Assembly (NCBI GenBank): GCA_002707785.1
Contig: PANW01000048.1
Location: 4,338-41,508, forward strand
Length of the DNA: 37,171 bases
DNA from: Cellvibrionaceae bacterium
GTDB taxonomy: Bacteria > Pseudomonadota > Gammaproteobacteria > Pseudomonadales > Cellvibrionaceae
Direction: 5' to 3'
Below are positions 28,661 through 37,128 of this stretch, in pieces. Numbering within the stretch: position 1 is the stretch's first letter; each line of letters starts with the position of its first letter. Position numbers and translations under genes: made by a program. The notes beneath the pieces were generated by a model. That model saw only the letters and a program-made list of their open reading frames with translations. It did not search any database and was not told the origin of the DNA.

Positions 28661-30060
28661 GCACTCACTATGATGTGGTAGTGGTCGGCAGCGGGCCAGC
28701 GGGACAGAAGGCCGCGGTTCAAGCCGCTAAAGCGGGTAAAACTGTAGCACTGCTCGAGCGCGACCGACTGCTGGGTGGCGCCTGTGTGCACCGGGGTACC
28801 ATTCCCTCCAAAACCCTTCGCGAAAACGCCTTGCGGGTGCGCAGCATGCGCTACAACGCCGCACTGTCAAACTTTCAACTGGCAGAGGATACCGAGCTCG
28901 CCACCCTCATTGATCGACTCGACATGGTACTCAAGGCCCACGACAGCTATATGCAACAGCAAATGAGTCGTAACAACATCGATCTCATTCACGGTCGTGC
29001 CAGTTTTATAGATAGCCACAATCTAAAAATCGATCGAGTCAGAGGCGAATCGCTGTATATTGACGTCGACAGTGTGGTCATTGCCACCGGCTCCTTTCCT
29101 CGCACGCCCGATAACATTCCCGTCGATCACGAACACATTCTCGACAGTGACTCGATACTGTCTATGTTGTATCTACCTTCCAGCCTCACAGTTCTCGGCG
29201 GCGGCGTTATAGCCAGCGAATACGCCTCCATCTTTCAGGCGCTGGGTGTCAAAGTCACGATGATCGATAAGTACCCGCGCCCACTGGGGTTTCTCGATGA
29301 AGATCTGACCGAGACCTTTACCCAAGCCTTTGAAAAGATGGGTGGTGTTTGGAAAGGCAATACAACAGTGGAAAAAGTCTACTGGGACGGTCTCACCCAA
29401 GTGGTCACCGAGTGCGAGGACGGCAGCGTCATCAAGAGCGAAAAAATGCTGTGTGCGGCCGGTCGTGTCGCCAACATCAAAGATCTCAACATTGAAAAAG
29501 CCGGTCTCAGCCTCAATGATCGCGGGCTAATTAGCGTAGATGCTGAACTAAAAACCCAGGTACCGCACATCTATGCCGCAGGCGATGTCATCGGCCCACC
29601 GTCACTGGCATCGGCCTCTATGGAGCAAGGTCGAAGAGCCAGTTGCAACGCTTTGGGCATTGAAATCGGGCAGATGAGCCAGATGATTCCCTCCGGTATC
29701 TACGGCATCCCCGAACTCTCTGCCGTAGGTTTAAGCGAGCAACAAGCCAAACAGCAGTACGGTGAGGTGACTGTGGGTAAAGCTTGTTTTAGTGAAATCG
29801 CCCGCGGACACATCTCTGGAGTCGAAGAAGGCATGTTAAAACTTGTCTGCGACGGCGATGGCAAAAAATTGCTGGGTATCATGATCGCCGGTGAAGGCGC
29901 TACGGAGCTGATTCATATTGGTCAAATGGCGCTGATGTCCAATGCCGACGTGGATATTTTCGTCGAAAGTGTCTTTAACTTTCCCACCTTGGCAGAAGCA
30001 TATCGAGTCGCAGCGCTGGCCATTATTGGGCAGCGGTCTAAGAATAGTGAAGCCTATTGA
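28657..30060 (+). CDS. sthA: Soluble (Si-specific) NAD(P) transhydrogenase
   Basis: SthA is a cytoplasmic flavoprotein that transfers hydride between NADPH and NAD, balancing the two pools. The 467 residues show GSGPAG (11-16, FAD site), GGACVHRGTIPSKTLR (41-56), a second Rossmann site near VLGGGVIASEYASIF, and YAAGDVIGPPSLASAS. The disulfide-enzyme pattern C-X4-C is C43-X4-T48, the hallmark that separates SthA from lipoamide dehydrogenase and glutathione reductase. DSDSILSM and FNFPTLAEAYRVAAL also match SthA. The start overlaps the HDOD stop codon by 4 nt. Confidence 0.93.
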   Translation: MSTHYDVVVVGSGPAGQKAAVQAAKAGKTVALLERDRLLGGACVHRGTIPSKTLRENALRVRSMRYNAALSNFQLAEDTELATLIDRLDMVLKAHDSYMQQQMSRNNIDLIHGRASFIDSHNLKIDRVRGESLYIDVDSVVIATGSFPRTPDNIPVDHEHILDSDSILSMLYLPSSLTVLGGGVIASEYASIFQALGVKVTMIDKYPRPLGFLDEDLTETFTQAFEKMGGVWKGNTTVEKVYWDGLTQVVTECEDGSVIKSEKMLCAAGRVANIKDLNIEKAGLSLNDRGLISVDAELKTQVPHIYAAGDVIGPPSLASASMEQGRRASCNALGIEIGQMSQMIPSGIYGIPELSAVGLSEQQAKQQYGEVTVGKACFSEIARGHISGVEEGMLKLVCDGDGKKLLGIMIAGEGATELIHIGQMALMSNADVDIFVESVFNFPTLAEAYRVAALAIIGQRSKNSEAY

Positions 30061-30080
30061 GCCGTTGAGAGGGAATTCGC

Positions 30081-30758
30081 TCAGGCAGTCATGGTTCGAT
30101 AGAGTCGCACGTCCCTGAACTCTGCCGACTCATCCAAGTCCGGCATAGTACAGCCGTCGCAACGCGCAATCTGCTGATAGGGTGGGTGATCGAAGTTCTT
30201 CACCCGAGAGTCGGCAATTAGCACGTCATCTGCACGCTCGACAAAACGCTGCAACCAAGGAAAATTATCGCGATCATAGAGCACATCAGCAACGATAATG
30301 ATGTCGACATGGCCATCGATATTGTCAAAATCGTCGCTGATGACGAGCTCTACCTCATTGAGCTCCGCATTTTCTCGGGTGGCGATCTGTGCCACGGGAT
30401 CAATATCACAGGCTATCACTTCTGCCGCGCCAGCCTTGGCCGCCGCGATGGCCACCACACCTGATCCGCAGCCAAAATCCACCACTCGCTTACCTCGAAC
30501 AAGCTCAGGATTGTCAACGATATACTGCGATAACACTAGCCCCGAGGCCCAGCAAAACGCCCAGTAGTAGGGTTGCTCCATTAGCTGTAGCGCGGCCTCT
30601 TGGGGCAATTGGCCTTGGGGGTAATCTTCGTTCATCAGATACAACTCGATACCGGTACCGTTATTCAGCGGTAGCGTTTCGATGCGAGCCGTAGGCAGTA
30701 TTTCGTGGACAATTTCAGTGAGTGAGGAACTGATCAAAGCGAGGGACACCAACAACAA
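30081..30758 (-). CDS. Class I SAM-dependent methyltransferase, ETFB-lysine-methyltransferase-like
   Basis: The SAM-binding motif VDFGCGSG is at residues 93-100, the acidic ribose-binding strand ends ACDID near 120, and DVLYD occurs near 160. The [18 protein letters not shown] segment before motif I and the general layout resemble the METTL20/ETFB lysine methyltransferase and related METTL21-type proteins; bacterial members can methylate the electron transfer flavoprotein beta subunit. That substrate is an inference. The start is uncertain: the frame opens with TTG codons at 30758, with GTG 30749 also possible; no ATG suits. A TATAAT box lies just upstream. It converges with sthA. Length 225 residues at most. 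Confidence 0.75.
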   Translation of the reverse strand: MLLVSLALISSSLTEIVHEILPTARIETLPLNNGTGIELYLMNEDYPQGQLPQEAALQLMEQPYYWAFCWASGLVLSQYIVDNPELVRGKRVVDFGCGSGVVAIAAAKAGAAEVIACDIDPVAQIATRENAELNEVELVISDDFDNIDGHVDIIIVADVLYDRDNFPWLQRFVERADDVLIADSRVKNFDHPPYQQIARCDGCTMPDLDESAEFRDVRLYRTMTA

Positions 30759-30774
30759 TGTGAATCAAAACCGC

Positions 30775-30805
30775 ATTATAACCCCTAAGGACGGGCTTCA
30801 CTCAA
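30775..30805 (-). promoter_or_regulatory. Candidate promoter of the methyltransferase gene
   Basis: On the minus strand a perfect TATAAT (30780-30775) has TTGAGT (30805-30800) 19 nt upstream. Transcription would begin about 10 nt before the first TTG start, giving a very short leader, which also leaves the true start codon open. Confidence 0.45.
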
Positions 30806-31010
30806 GCTCCGAGCACAGGTTCACACTTTTGCCGCCGTTATACGACAAAGTTTGGATGTCGGCCTATCTATACTCCATTGATCTAAAAGAGGTGCACATT
30901 TAACAGTCTTAAGTTGGAACTTTTGGGACACTGGCTGCCGTCAGAGGAGATGACCAAGAACGCGCAAAGGAGATTGCTCAACAAAAAAAGATCTAGATAC
31001 GAGAGCCATT

Positions 31011-31325
31011 ATGAACACACGTCTGCCATTGATCTCGAGCCTATTGGCTGGATTGTTACTCGCCAGCCTTCAGTGTCAAGCCGAGACTCACAGCGAAGGC
31101 CAATGGCTGCATTACCTGCAACAAGGACACAGTGAAGGCATGGACATGCCCAATACTCACGGATCGGAAGACGATCGTTTGAGTTTTTCCCAAGGCGACT
31201 TAAAGCGACTCATAGGCGCTCAGCAGGTGGAGCAAAAGCGCTCCAAACTGCAGTTCAGCAATCTCAATTACCAAGCCGATGTGAGTGAAAAATCGGTCGA
31301 GCTACGTCTGTTCTATCAGTTTTGA
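31011..31325 (+). CDS. Small exported protein of unknown function
   Basis: I do not recognise this 104-residue protein. It has a clear Sec signal peptide (MNTRLPLISSLLAGLLLASL then QCQA, cleavage likely before ETHSEG); the cysteine does not fit a lipobox well. The mature part, about 80 residues, is polar and rich in Gln, Ser, Glu and Leu, has no cysteine, and ends in an aromatic VELRLFYQF that looks like a beta strand. A periplasmic location is likely. It is flanked by genes on the opposite strand, and no promoter was identified with confidence in the 252 nt upstream. Confidence 0.65.
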   Translation: MNTRLPLISSLLAGLLLASLQCQAETHSEGQWLHYLQQGHSEGMDMPNTHGSEDDRLSFSQGDLKRLIGAQQVEQKRSKLQFSNLNYQADVSEKSVELRLFYQF

Positions 31326-31358
31326 ACCGAACAATTGACACCCTACACTTATCATCCC

Positions 31359-31727
31359 CTAAGTAATCGCCTTCACATAGGTACTCATATCAAAGTAATC
31401 TCGCCACAGTGAGATTTTTCCATCCTTAAGATAAAAAACGCCGATGCAAGGTAGCTCCACATTGCCTGACTGGGTTTGGGTGCGATCTAGGCGTTCGCAG
31501 TAAACCACTTCGTCTTGTTCGGCGAGATTGACAATCTCCCACTCGGTTTGCGTCCACCCGCGCATAAAACCGGCGATAAACTGTTCAATAGGCTCCCGCC
31601 CTTGCACGGGTTCGGCTGGCATATTGTGGTAAATACCGTCCTCGGTAAAATAATCGGCCAGCCGCGTGGCATCCAGACGACTCCAGTCACCGATAAACTG
31701 TCTCACCACTTCAGCATTGGTTTGCAT
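31359..31727 (-). CDS. Limonene-1,2-epoxide hydrolase-like (SnoaL-fold) protein
   Basis: The 122-residue protein has the NTF2/SnoaL fold pattern, with VVRQFIGDWSRLDATRLADYF at the start (core FIGDW) and the YHNMP segment. The catalytic triad of the limonene epoxide hydrolase family (Asp-Arg-Asp) is present as R79-L-D81 and D110 in LWRDYFD, so it is probably an active small epoxide hydrolase rather than a mere SnoaL-like binder. The natural substrate is unknown. GGAG lies 6 nt before ATG 31727. No pathway partner is adjacent. Confidence 0.82.
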   Translation of the reverse strand: MQTNAEVVRQFIGDWSRLDATRLADYFTEDGIYHNMPAEPVQGREPIEQFIAGFMRGWTQTEWEIVNLAEQDEVVYCERLDRTQTQSGNVELPCIGVFYLKDGKISLWRDYFDMSTYVKAIT

Positions 31728-31825
31728 AATAGACTCCGTGCTAGCTTCCCACTGTGTTTTAAATCAGCGCGACAACATTTTCTGCTCATACCGCCGAAGC
31801 GTACTTCTTAGGTAATTGGAGCCAT

Positions 31826-32884
31826 TCAATCCGATGCCGGTGGGGCTATGGGTTCAACCACACCTTTGCCCGACCCTAACATGACTCCCAGCCAACGCGT
31901 GCCCTCGATGTTTTCTAGGGCTATCTTCACCGTCATGGTAAGTGGTACCGACAACAACATACCCACGGGACCTAACACCCACCCCCAAAAGACTAAGGAC
32001 AAAAACACCACCAGCGTAGACAAGTCCAATCCACGTCCCATCATACGTGGCTCGATAACATTGCCGACAATCACGTTAATCGCCACATAACCGGCCGCGG
32101 TGAGCGCGGCTTCAGGCACCCCAAGCTGGATCAAGGCCAACAGTACTGCCGGAATTGCCGCCAGAATAGAGCCGAGATTGGGAACAAAATTCAACAGAAA
32201 TGCCAGCATTCCCCACAGTGCAGGGTAATCGACTTCAAGCCACCACAACCATGTCATTGCCAACAAGCCGGTTAGTAAACTCAAGCCACTCTTAATCGCC
32301 ATGTATTGATTAACACTGTGAGTAAAACGTCCAACCGCTTTGACAACGGTTTCTGCCTCTGGATGGGCGAACATCATTTTGTCACTAAAGCGAACTTCTT
32401 CCGCCAAAATAAAAATCACCGTGAGTAAAATCAGAAATGCGTTGGTCATCACATTGCCTAGGGAGGCAAGGGTATTACCCGCAAAGGATAGAGCAACACT
32501 GGGATCAAAAACCTCCTGCCACTGCTCCTGCGAGACCTCAACCCCCTTGCTTTGAAGAAATTGCTGCAACTGCTGACTCAAACCTTTTAGGCGCTCTTGG
32601 TACTCTGGCAGATCGCCGCGAAAATCATTAATCGACGATCCCACCACGGCGCCGATAAAAAAGCCGATGCCAACAATCGAGGTGAGAATCAGTAGCAGTG
32701 AAATGGCAGAGGGCACTCCACGTTTTTTCAACCACACCAACGGTGGTGAACAGATCACGGCTATAAACAGCGACAACAAGAAAGGTACCAGCAGCGTTTC
32801 AGCGGTGCGCATACCCGCCACCACGACAACAAACGCGGCCAAGACAATAAGAAAGCGGGCAAACGGAGAGTCTTGCGAAGCCAT
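31826..32884 (-). CDS. AI-2E family transporter (PerM/YdiK type)
   Basis: This 352-residue inner-membrane protein has about eight membrane segments: an N-terminal pair (FLIVLAAFVVVVAG, VPFLLSLFIAVICSP), one near residue 70, a soluble stretch of about 75 residues with PEYQERLKGLSQQLQQFL, then a C-terminal bundle containing the family-typical NFVPNLGSILAAIPA and GNVIEPRMMGRGLDLSTLVVF. Members were named for autoinducer-2 export but others act as permeases or sodium/proton antiporters, so the substrate is not assigned. AAGGA lies 9 nt before ATG 32884. Confidence 0.9.
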   Translation of the reverse strand: MASQDSPFARFLIVLAAFVVVVAGMRTAETLLVPFLLSLFIAVICSPPLVWLKKRGVPSAISLLLILTSIVGIGFFIGAVVGSSINDFRGDLPEYQERLKGLSQQLQQFLQSKGVEVSQEQWQEVFDPSVALSFAGNTLASLGNVMTNAFLILLTVIFILAEEVRFSDKMMFAHPEAETVVKAVGRFTHSVNQYMAIKSGLSLLTGLLAMTWLWWLEVDYPALWGMLAFLLNFVPNLGSILAAIPAVLLALIQLGVPEAALTAAGYVAINVIVGNVIEPRMMGRGLDLSTLVVFLSLVFWGWVLGPVGMLLSVPLTMTVKIALENIEGTRWLGVMLGSGKGVVEPIAPPASD

Positions 32885-32978
32885 AGAACAATATCCTTAA
32901 TATTCTGCAAGCGGAGGACGAATCGAATCAACCGGCATCATTTCAAACCGGTCTGGGAGAGTAAAGCATTGACGGCGA

Positions 32979-33326
32979 TTATTTCTGATTAAGCGGGGTA
33001 GCCTTTAATGCCCTCAAGACCTTTTCAAGCTCTTGCAGGCCGTCTCGGCTAAGTAAATGCCCCGCCCTAGTGTCACCGATGTAATAGTGCTCATCGATAT
33101 CCACACATAACTGGCGTACCTGTTCCAGCTCTTCGTTATGACGAAGCGGGTAGCCGCAAAACACTCGCCAATCATTGTCCGATGCCTGCCCCAATAGCAT
33201 CCATTCCAACAGGCGAATAACCTGCACTTTGTCCGGTTGATAATGCGGGGTTTTCACCCACATCAGGAGAGCGAATACGGCAATAATTACAATGGCACTA
33301 GCAAAGATCGACAACAGCAGTATCAT
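32979..33326 (-). CDS. Small single-pass membrane protein of unknown function
   Basis: I cannot place this 115-residue protein in a family. One hydrophobic N-terminal helix (residues 1-24, ILLLSIFASAIVIIAVFALL) is followed by a cytoplasmic-type soluble domain with WMLLGQASDNDWRVFCGYPLRH and a C-terminal amphipathic helix (GLQELEKVLRALKA). Topology is probably N-out, C-in. The ATG is well placed after GGGAG (8 nt). It lies between the TSUP gene (upstream) and the AI-2E-family gene (downstream), all on the same strand, so cotranscription is possible. Confidence 0.7.
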   Translation of the reverse strand: MILLLSIFASAIVIIAVFALLMWVKTPHYQPDKVQVIRLLEWMLLGQASDNDWRVFCGYPLRHNEELEQVRQLCVDIDEHYYIGDTRAGHLLSRDGLQELEKVLRALKATPLNQK

Positions 33327-33406
33327 TCCTCACTCTCCCTATCTGACGCCATAGCTCCAAGCTCAAGCTAAAACTACAGCAATTACCCACTCGAAACAGT
33401 AAGTCA

Positions 33407-34168
33407 TTAAGGAAACAATAAGAGCTTTAGCGCAAGAGTCAATGTGACTACCACCAAGGCCGGCTGCACCAGTGAGGCGCCACGGGTAATCACCAACTGC
33501 GACCCCAATCGCGCGCCCACAAACTGCGCCACTGCCATCGCAACAGCCAATCCCCAAACTACCTGCCCCGCCAGTACGAAGATTACTAACGAGGTGGTAT
33601 TAGTCACCAATACTAGCGGTTTGGTATGCGCGGTAGCGCGCCTTAGGTTGTATCCCCGCAGTGATGTAAAGGCGACCGCAAAGAACGATCCCATTCCCGG
33701 CCCAAGAAAGCCACCGTAGAAGCCTATACCTCCGGCAACGGTTGGATCAAATCGTTTGGCACTCCAACGCGGCTGACGATCCTCATTAGACATTCGCGGA
33801 GAGCACGCAATGTACAGCGCCAGAACAATGAGTAGATAGGGCAGTATGCGCTCAAGCAAACCCGTGTCGATCTGCTGAACCGCCAAGGTACCGAGGACTG
33901 CGCCAACAAAGGCATAACACAAGGAGGCGCGCATACTGGCCAAGTCGATATGACCTTTACGCAGAAAATTTAACGCCGAGGAGAGAGTTCCGAACACACT
34001 CTGGAATTTATTTGTTGCCAAGGCGTTCAACGGCGGCAGGCCAACGGCCAACAACACTGGCAGTACGATCAATCCGCCCGCTCCAGCTATGGCACTGACA
34101 AAACCCGCCGTAAAAGCTACAAACACCAACAACGCCAACACTTGGTACGACCACTCAAACACGCTCAC
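33407..34168 (-). CDS. TSUP (TauE/SafE) family permease
   Basis: This 253-residue inner-membrane protein has seven or eight hydrophobic helices in two repeats: the N-terminal GFVSAIAGAGGLIVLPVLL and PLNALATNKFQSVFGTLSS elements, and the second-repeat GFYGGFLGPGMGSFFAVAF. It is close to YfcA-type members. TSUP proteins move sulfite, sulfoacetate or other organosulfur anions; the substrate here cannot be read from sequence. Start choice is between GTG 34168 and GTG 34162; AGAGGTG sits close upstream of the second. No sulfur-metabolism gene is nearby. Confidence 0.88.
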   Translation of the reverse strand: MSVFEWSYQVLALLVFVAFTAGFVSAIAGAGGLIVLPVLLAVGLPPLNALATNKFQSVFGTLSSALNFLRKGHIDLASMRASLCYAFVGAVLGTLAVQQIDTGLLERILPYLLIVLALYIACSPRMSNEDRQPRWSAKRFDPTVAGGIGFYGGFLGPGMGSFFAVAFTSLRGYNLRRATAHTKPLVLVTNTTSLVIFVLAGQVVWGLAVAMAVAQFVGARLGSQLVITRGASLVQPALVVVTLTLALKLLLFP

Positions 34169-34254
34169 CTCTATTATTATCCATCTCGCGTTTTATGCTC
34201 CTGCCGCTTGAGTGCGCAGCCACATCAAATTACTCTGTCGCCTCTGAGATATCT

Positions 34255-34686
34255 TTAGCGCTTCCCCACATCAGCCAATGATTCGGCTCCCGGCCCCAAT
34301 GGCTGACCAAAACTGAATTCAACTTGATTTCCAGCCGGATCAAGCAGGCCGCAATAGTACCCGACCGGAAATGGCTCCTCACGGGGCGCCCACAATAGAC
34401 AGTTATCCAGCTCCGCTAGTCGGGCCAACTCATCCACTCGCTGCCGGCTCTCTACTGCAAACCCAAAATGACGATAATCTTGTTTCGGCAGTGATAGCGT
34501 CTTGCCCCCACCCATTACTACAAAAACAAAATCTTGCTCCCGCCCGTCTTCGCTCAACCAGACAATGCGCTTGCTGCCTCCTTGCCGTTGATGAACGATG
34601 TTCATACAACAATATCGACGATAAAAATCAATACAGGCGTCAAGATCTTCGACATGCAAAGCGAGATGAGTAAGACGGGGATTCAT
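34255..34686 (-). CDS. VOC family (glyoxalase/dioxygenase-fold) protein
   Basis: From ATG 34686 (GGAG 7 nt upstream; the frame could extend to 34716 but those residues are not family-like) it encodes 143 residues with two beta-alpha-beta-beta-beta modules. Candidate metal ligands are H7 or H11 in THLALHVEDL, the histidine of YRHFGFAVE and the glutamate of GNQVEFSFG. This fits a metal-dependent lyase, isomerase or dioxygenase of the vicinal-oxygen-chelate family; the exact reaction cannot be told. Confidence 0.85.
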   Translation of the reverse strand: MNPRLTHLALHVEDLDACIDFYRRYCCMNIVHQRQGGSKRIVWLSEDGREQDFVFVVMGGGKTLSLPKQDYRHFGFAVESRQRVDELARLAELDNCLLWAPREEPFPVGYYCGLLDPAGNQVEFSFGQPLGPGAESLADVGKR

Positions 34687-34812
34687 GACATGGCTCCGAC
34701 AGAGGATGCATATCACTGAGTATAGAAATGATTGCGAAACAAGGTGCTCAATGGCACGACATTAGGAACAATAGATGTACCCAGAGCCACTCAAAGCAAC
34801 TCCGGCACTCAT

Positions 34813-34850
34813 TTTTTATCTACCCTTTTTATCTACCCTTTTAATCTACC
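34813..34850. repeat. Short tandem repeat of a 13-mer
   Basis: TTTTTATCTACCC is present at 34813-34825 and 34826-34838 as perfect copies, followed by a variant TTTTAATCTACC at 34839-34850. The repeat lies just downstream of the acyltransferase stop codon on the minus strand. No function is apparent. Confidence 0.95.
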
Positions 34851-34857
34851 ATAGTGC

Positions 34858-35448
34858 TTATTGGTATTTAGGGTTGATACCAATGAACTTGTCGTTCATA
34901 TATTGGCGCAACTCTTCCACCTGAGTTTCGTGATCGCCACTGGTGTGCACCACTTTATCGACGATAATCTCGTTCTTGGTGGCATCAATACCCACCAACA
35001 TAATCGGCACGCCCGCCTCATGCGCAATACGCATAAAGCCGCTTTTCCAATAATCGACTTTACTGCGAGTACCCTCAGGCGTAATGCCCAGCCAACACTC
35101 ATCGTGCTCGCGATACCAGTTGACCATCTGCCCCACCACATCGGTAGACTGTGTACGATCGATGGGAACACCGCCAATTTTTTTGAAGAAACCCGAGAAA
35201 GGCCAGAAAAAGGCCTCTTTTTTCATCATATAGGAAATCTTAAGATCTAAGCCTAACCACACCGAAGCCAGAATGGTGAAATCCCAATTAGACGTATGGG
35301 GCGCAAAAATCACCAACACTTTGGATTCGTTGGGCAAGGTGCCGGTTATTTTCCAACCTTGTAAACGCAGCAAAAAGCGGCCAAATTTCATCAGCCAGTT
35401 ATTACCACTGCGAGGCATTTTTTCAGGGATTGTTAACTCAATTGTCAT
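34858..35448 (-). CDS. PlsC-like 1-acylglycerol-3-phosphate acyltransferase family protein
   Basis: The 196-residue protein has the acyltransferase motifs: H-X4-D as HTSNWD (near residues 51-56), the glycerol-phosphate-binding GGVPIDR and PEGTRSK. A hydrophobic N-terminal region (FGRFLLRLQG) suggests peripheral membrane association. It is shorter than PlsC (about 245 residues) and resembles the small lysophospholipid acyltransferases of the LPLAT family often seen in marine Gammaproteobacteria, so lysophospholipid or another acyl acceptor is possible. It lies downstream of prfC on the same strand with a 93-nt gap. Confidence 0.88.
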   Translation of the reverse strand: MTIELTIPEKMPRSGNNWLMKFGRFLLRLQGWKITGTLPNESKVLVIFAPHTSNWDFTILASVWLGLDLKISYMMKKEAFFWPFSGFFKKIGGVPIDRTQSTDVVGQMVNWYREHDECWLGITPEGTRSKVDYWKSGFMRIAHEAGVPIMLVGIDATKNEIIVDKVVHTSGDHETQVEELRQYMNDKFIGINPKYQ

Positions 35449-35541
35449 AATCTAAACCTAGGGCATTATCGGGCTTCTCAACTCCAACTGAAAAGCCACA
35501 ACTTATTGTTATTGCTTTGCCTTATTCCTTAATGCAATCAA

Positions 35542-37128
35542 TCAATGTTCGCGCGTCGCGCGGAAATTAATATCGGGGTAGCGATCCTGTGTCAGGGATA
35601 AATTCACACGGGTCGGAGCCAAGTAAGTCAAATGTCCGCCACCATCAATCGACAGGTTATCGGCGCATTTACGTTTGAACTCTTGCAGTACTTTCTCGTC
35701 CTCGCATTCGATCCAGCGCGCGGTATTCACGCTCACAGGCTCGTAGATTGCCTCCACCTTATATTCGTCCTTCAAACGATAGGCAACCACTTCATATTGT
35801 AAGACACCGACAGCGCCCACAATAATGTCGTTGGAGTTTTCGGGGAAGAATACCTGCGTTGATCCCTCTTCCGACAACTGCTGCAGCCCCTTGCGCAACT
35901 GCTTGGTTTTCAGAGGATCTTTGAGTCGAATCTTACGAAACAGCTCCGGCGCAAAATGAGGAATACCGGTAAATTTCAGCAATTCACCTTCGGTGAAAGT
36001 ATCTCCAATTTGAATGGTGCCGTGATTGTGGAGACCAATAATGTCCCCTGCCGACGCCTCTTCTACCAATACCCGCTCTCCAGCTTTAAAGCTCACTGCA
36101 TCGGCAATTTTCACATCCTTGCCCAAACGCGTGTGCTTCATTTTCATGCCCTTCTTATAGGAGCCAGAGCAAATACGCATAAACGCAATACGATCGCGGT
36201 GCTTGGGATCCATATTGGCCTGAATTTTAAAAACAAAACCGGAGAACTTGTCCTCGCTGGCGGCCACTTCACGAGTCTCGGTGGGACGCGACTGAGGGGT
36301 TGGCGCCCACTCCGCAAAGCCGTCGAGCATTTCCCTTACGCCAAAGTTAGCCAGCGCCGTGCCAAAAAATACCGGCGTCAGTTTTCCTTGTAAGAAAGCC
36401 TCTAAATCAAACTCGTGGCTGGCGCCGCGCACCAGTTCAATCTCTTCGACAAAGTCGTCGTAGTAAACGCCCAGCAACTCCCGAGCAGCGTCGCTATCAA
36501 GCCCTTCGATGCGCACATCTTCGGCAACAACATAGTTAGAGCCACGCTCAAACACGTGAATGACGTCGGTGTAGAGGTTGTAAACACCTTTGAACTCTTT
36601 ACCCATGCCGATGGGCCAGTTAATGGGCGCGCCTTCAATTTTAAGAACGTCTTCAATCTCGTCGAGCAGATCGATGGGATCGCGGATATCACGATCCATT
36701 TTGTTCACGAAGCTGAGAATCGGGGTATCGCGCAAACGACACACTTCCATGAGCTTGATCGTGCGTGCCTCAACGCCCTTGGCGCCATCAACCACCATTA
36801 AGGCAGAATCCACGGCGGTCAGGGTACGATAGGTATCTTCCGAGAAGTCCTCGTGGCCAGGGGTGTCGAGCAAATTGATAATGCGTTCTTTATAGGGAAA
36901 CTGCATCACCGACGAGGTCACTGATATTCCCCGCTCCTGCTCCATGCCCATCCAATCGGAGGTCGCATGACGATCAGCGCCTTTACCTTTGACCGAGCCC
37001 GCCACCTGAATCAACTGCCCCAAAAGCAGCAATTTCTCGGTAATGGTGGTTTTACCCGCATCCGGGTGCGAGATGATAGCAAAGGTCCTTCGCTTATTGA
37101 TTTCATTAAGAAAATCTTGGTTTGCAAT
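35542..37128 (-). CDS. prfC: Peptide chain release factor 3, start codon non-canonical
   Basis: RF3 is the GTPase that ejects RF1 and RF2 from the ribosome after termination. The motifs are HPDAGKT (G1, residues 21-27 in this numbering), DTPGHEDF (G3) and NKMD (G4), followed by the EF-Tu-like domains and the C-terminal end RATREH. No ATG, GTG or TTG occurs in frame between TAA at 37143-37141 and the P-loop; the first TTG (37032) would delete the P-loop. ATT at 37128 gives 528 residues, against 529 for E. coli RF3, so I chose it; ATC at 37101 is another possibility. No strong ribosome binding site is seen. Alternatively a base error or frameshift lies near 37100-37140. The family call is certain; the start is not. 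Confidence 0.9.
   Translation of the reverse strand: MANQDFLNEINKRRTFAIISHPDAGKTTITEKLLLLGQLIQVAGSVKGKGADRHATSDWMGMEQERGISVTSSVMQFPYKERIINLLDTPGHEDFSEDTYRTLTAVDSALMVVDGAKGVEARTIKLMEVCRLRDTPILSFVNKMDRDIRDPIDLLDEIEDVLKIEGAPINWPIGMGKEFKGVYNLYTDVIHVFERGSNYVVAEDVRIEGLDSDAARELLGVYYDDFVEEIELVRGASHEFDLEAFLQGKLTPVFFGTALANFGVREMLDGFAEWAPTPQSRPTETREVAASEDKFSGFVFKIQANMDPKHRDRIAFMRICSGSYKKGMKMKHTRLGKDVKIADAVSFKAGERVLVEEASAGDIIGLHNHGTIQIGDTFTEGELLKFTGIPHFAPELFRKIRLKDPLKTKQLRKGLQQLSEEGSTQVFFPENSNDIIVGAVGVLQYEVVAYRLKDEYKVEAIYEPVSVNTARWIECEDEKVLQEFKRKCADNLSIDGGGHLTYLAPTRVNLSLTQDRYPDINFRATREH

Noticed and set aside
35470..35500. Inverted repeat between prfC and the acyltransferase gene as a terminator
   Set aside because: The stem has a mismatch and no T-run follows it on the minus strand.
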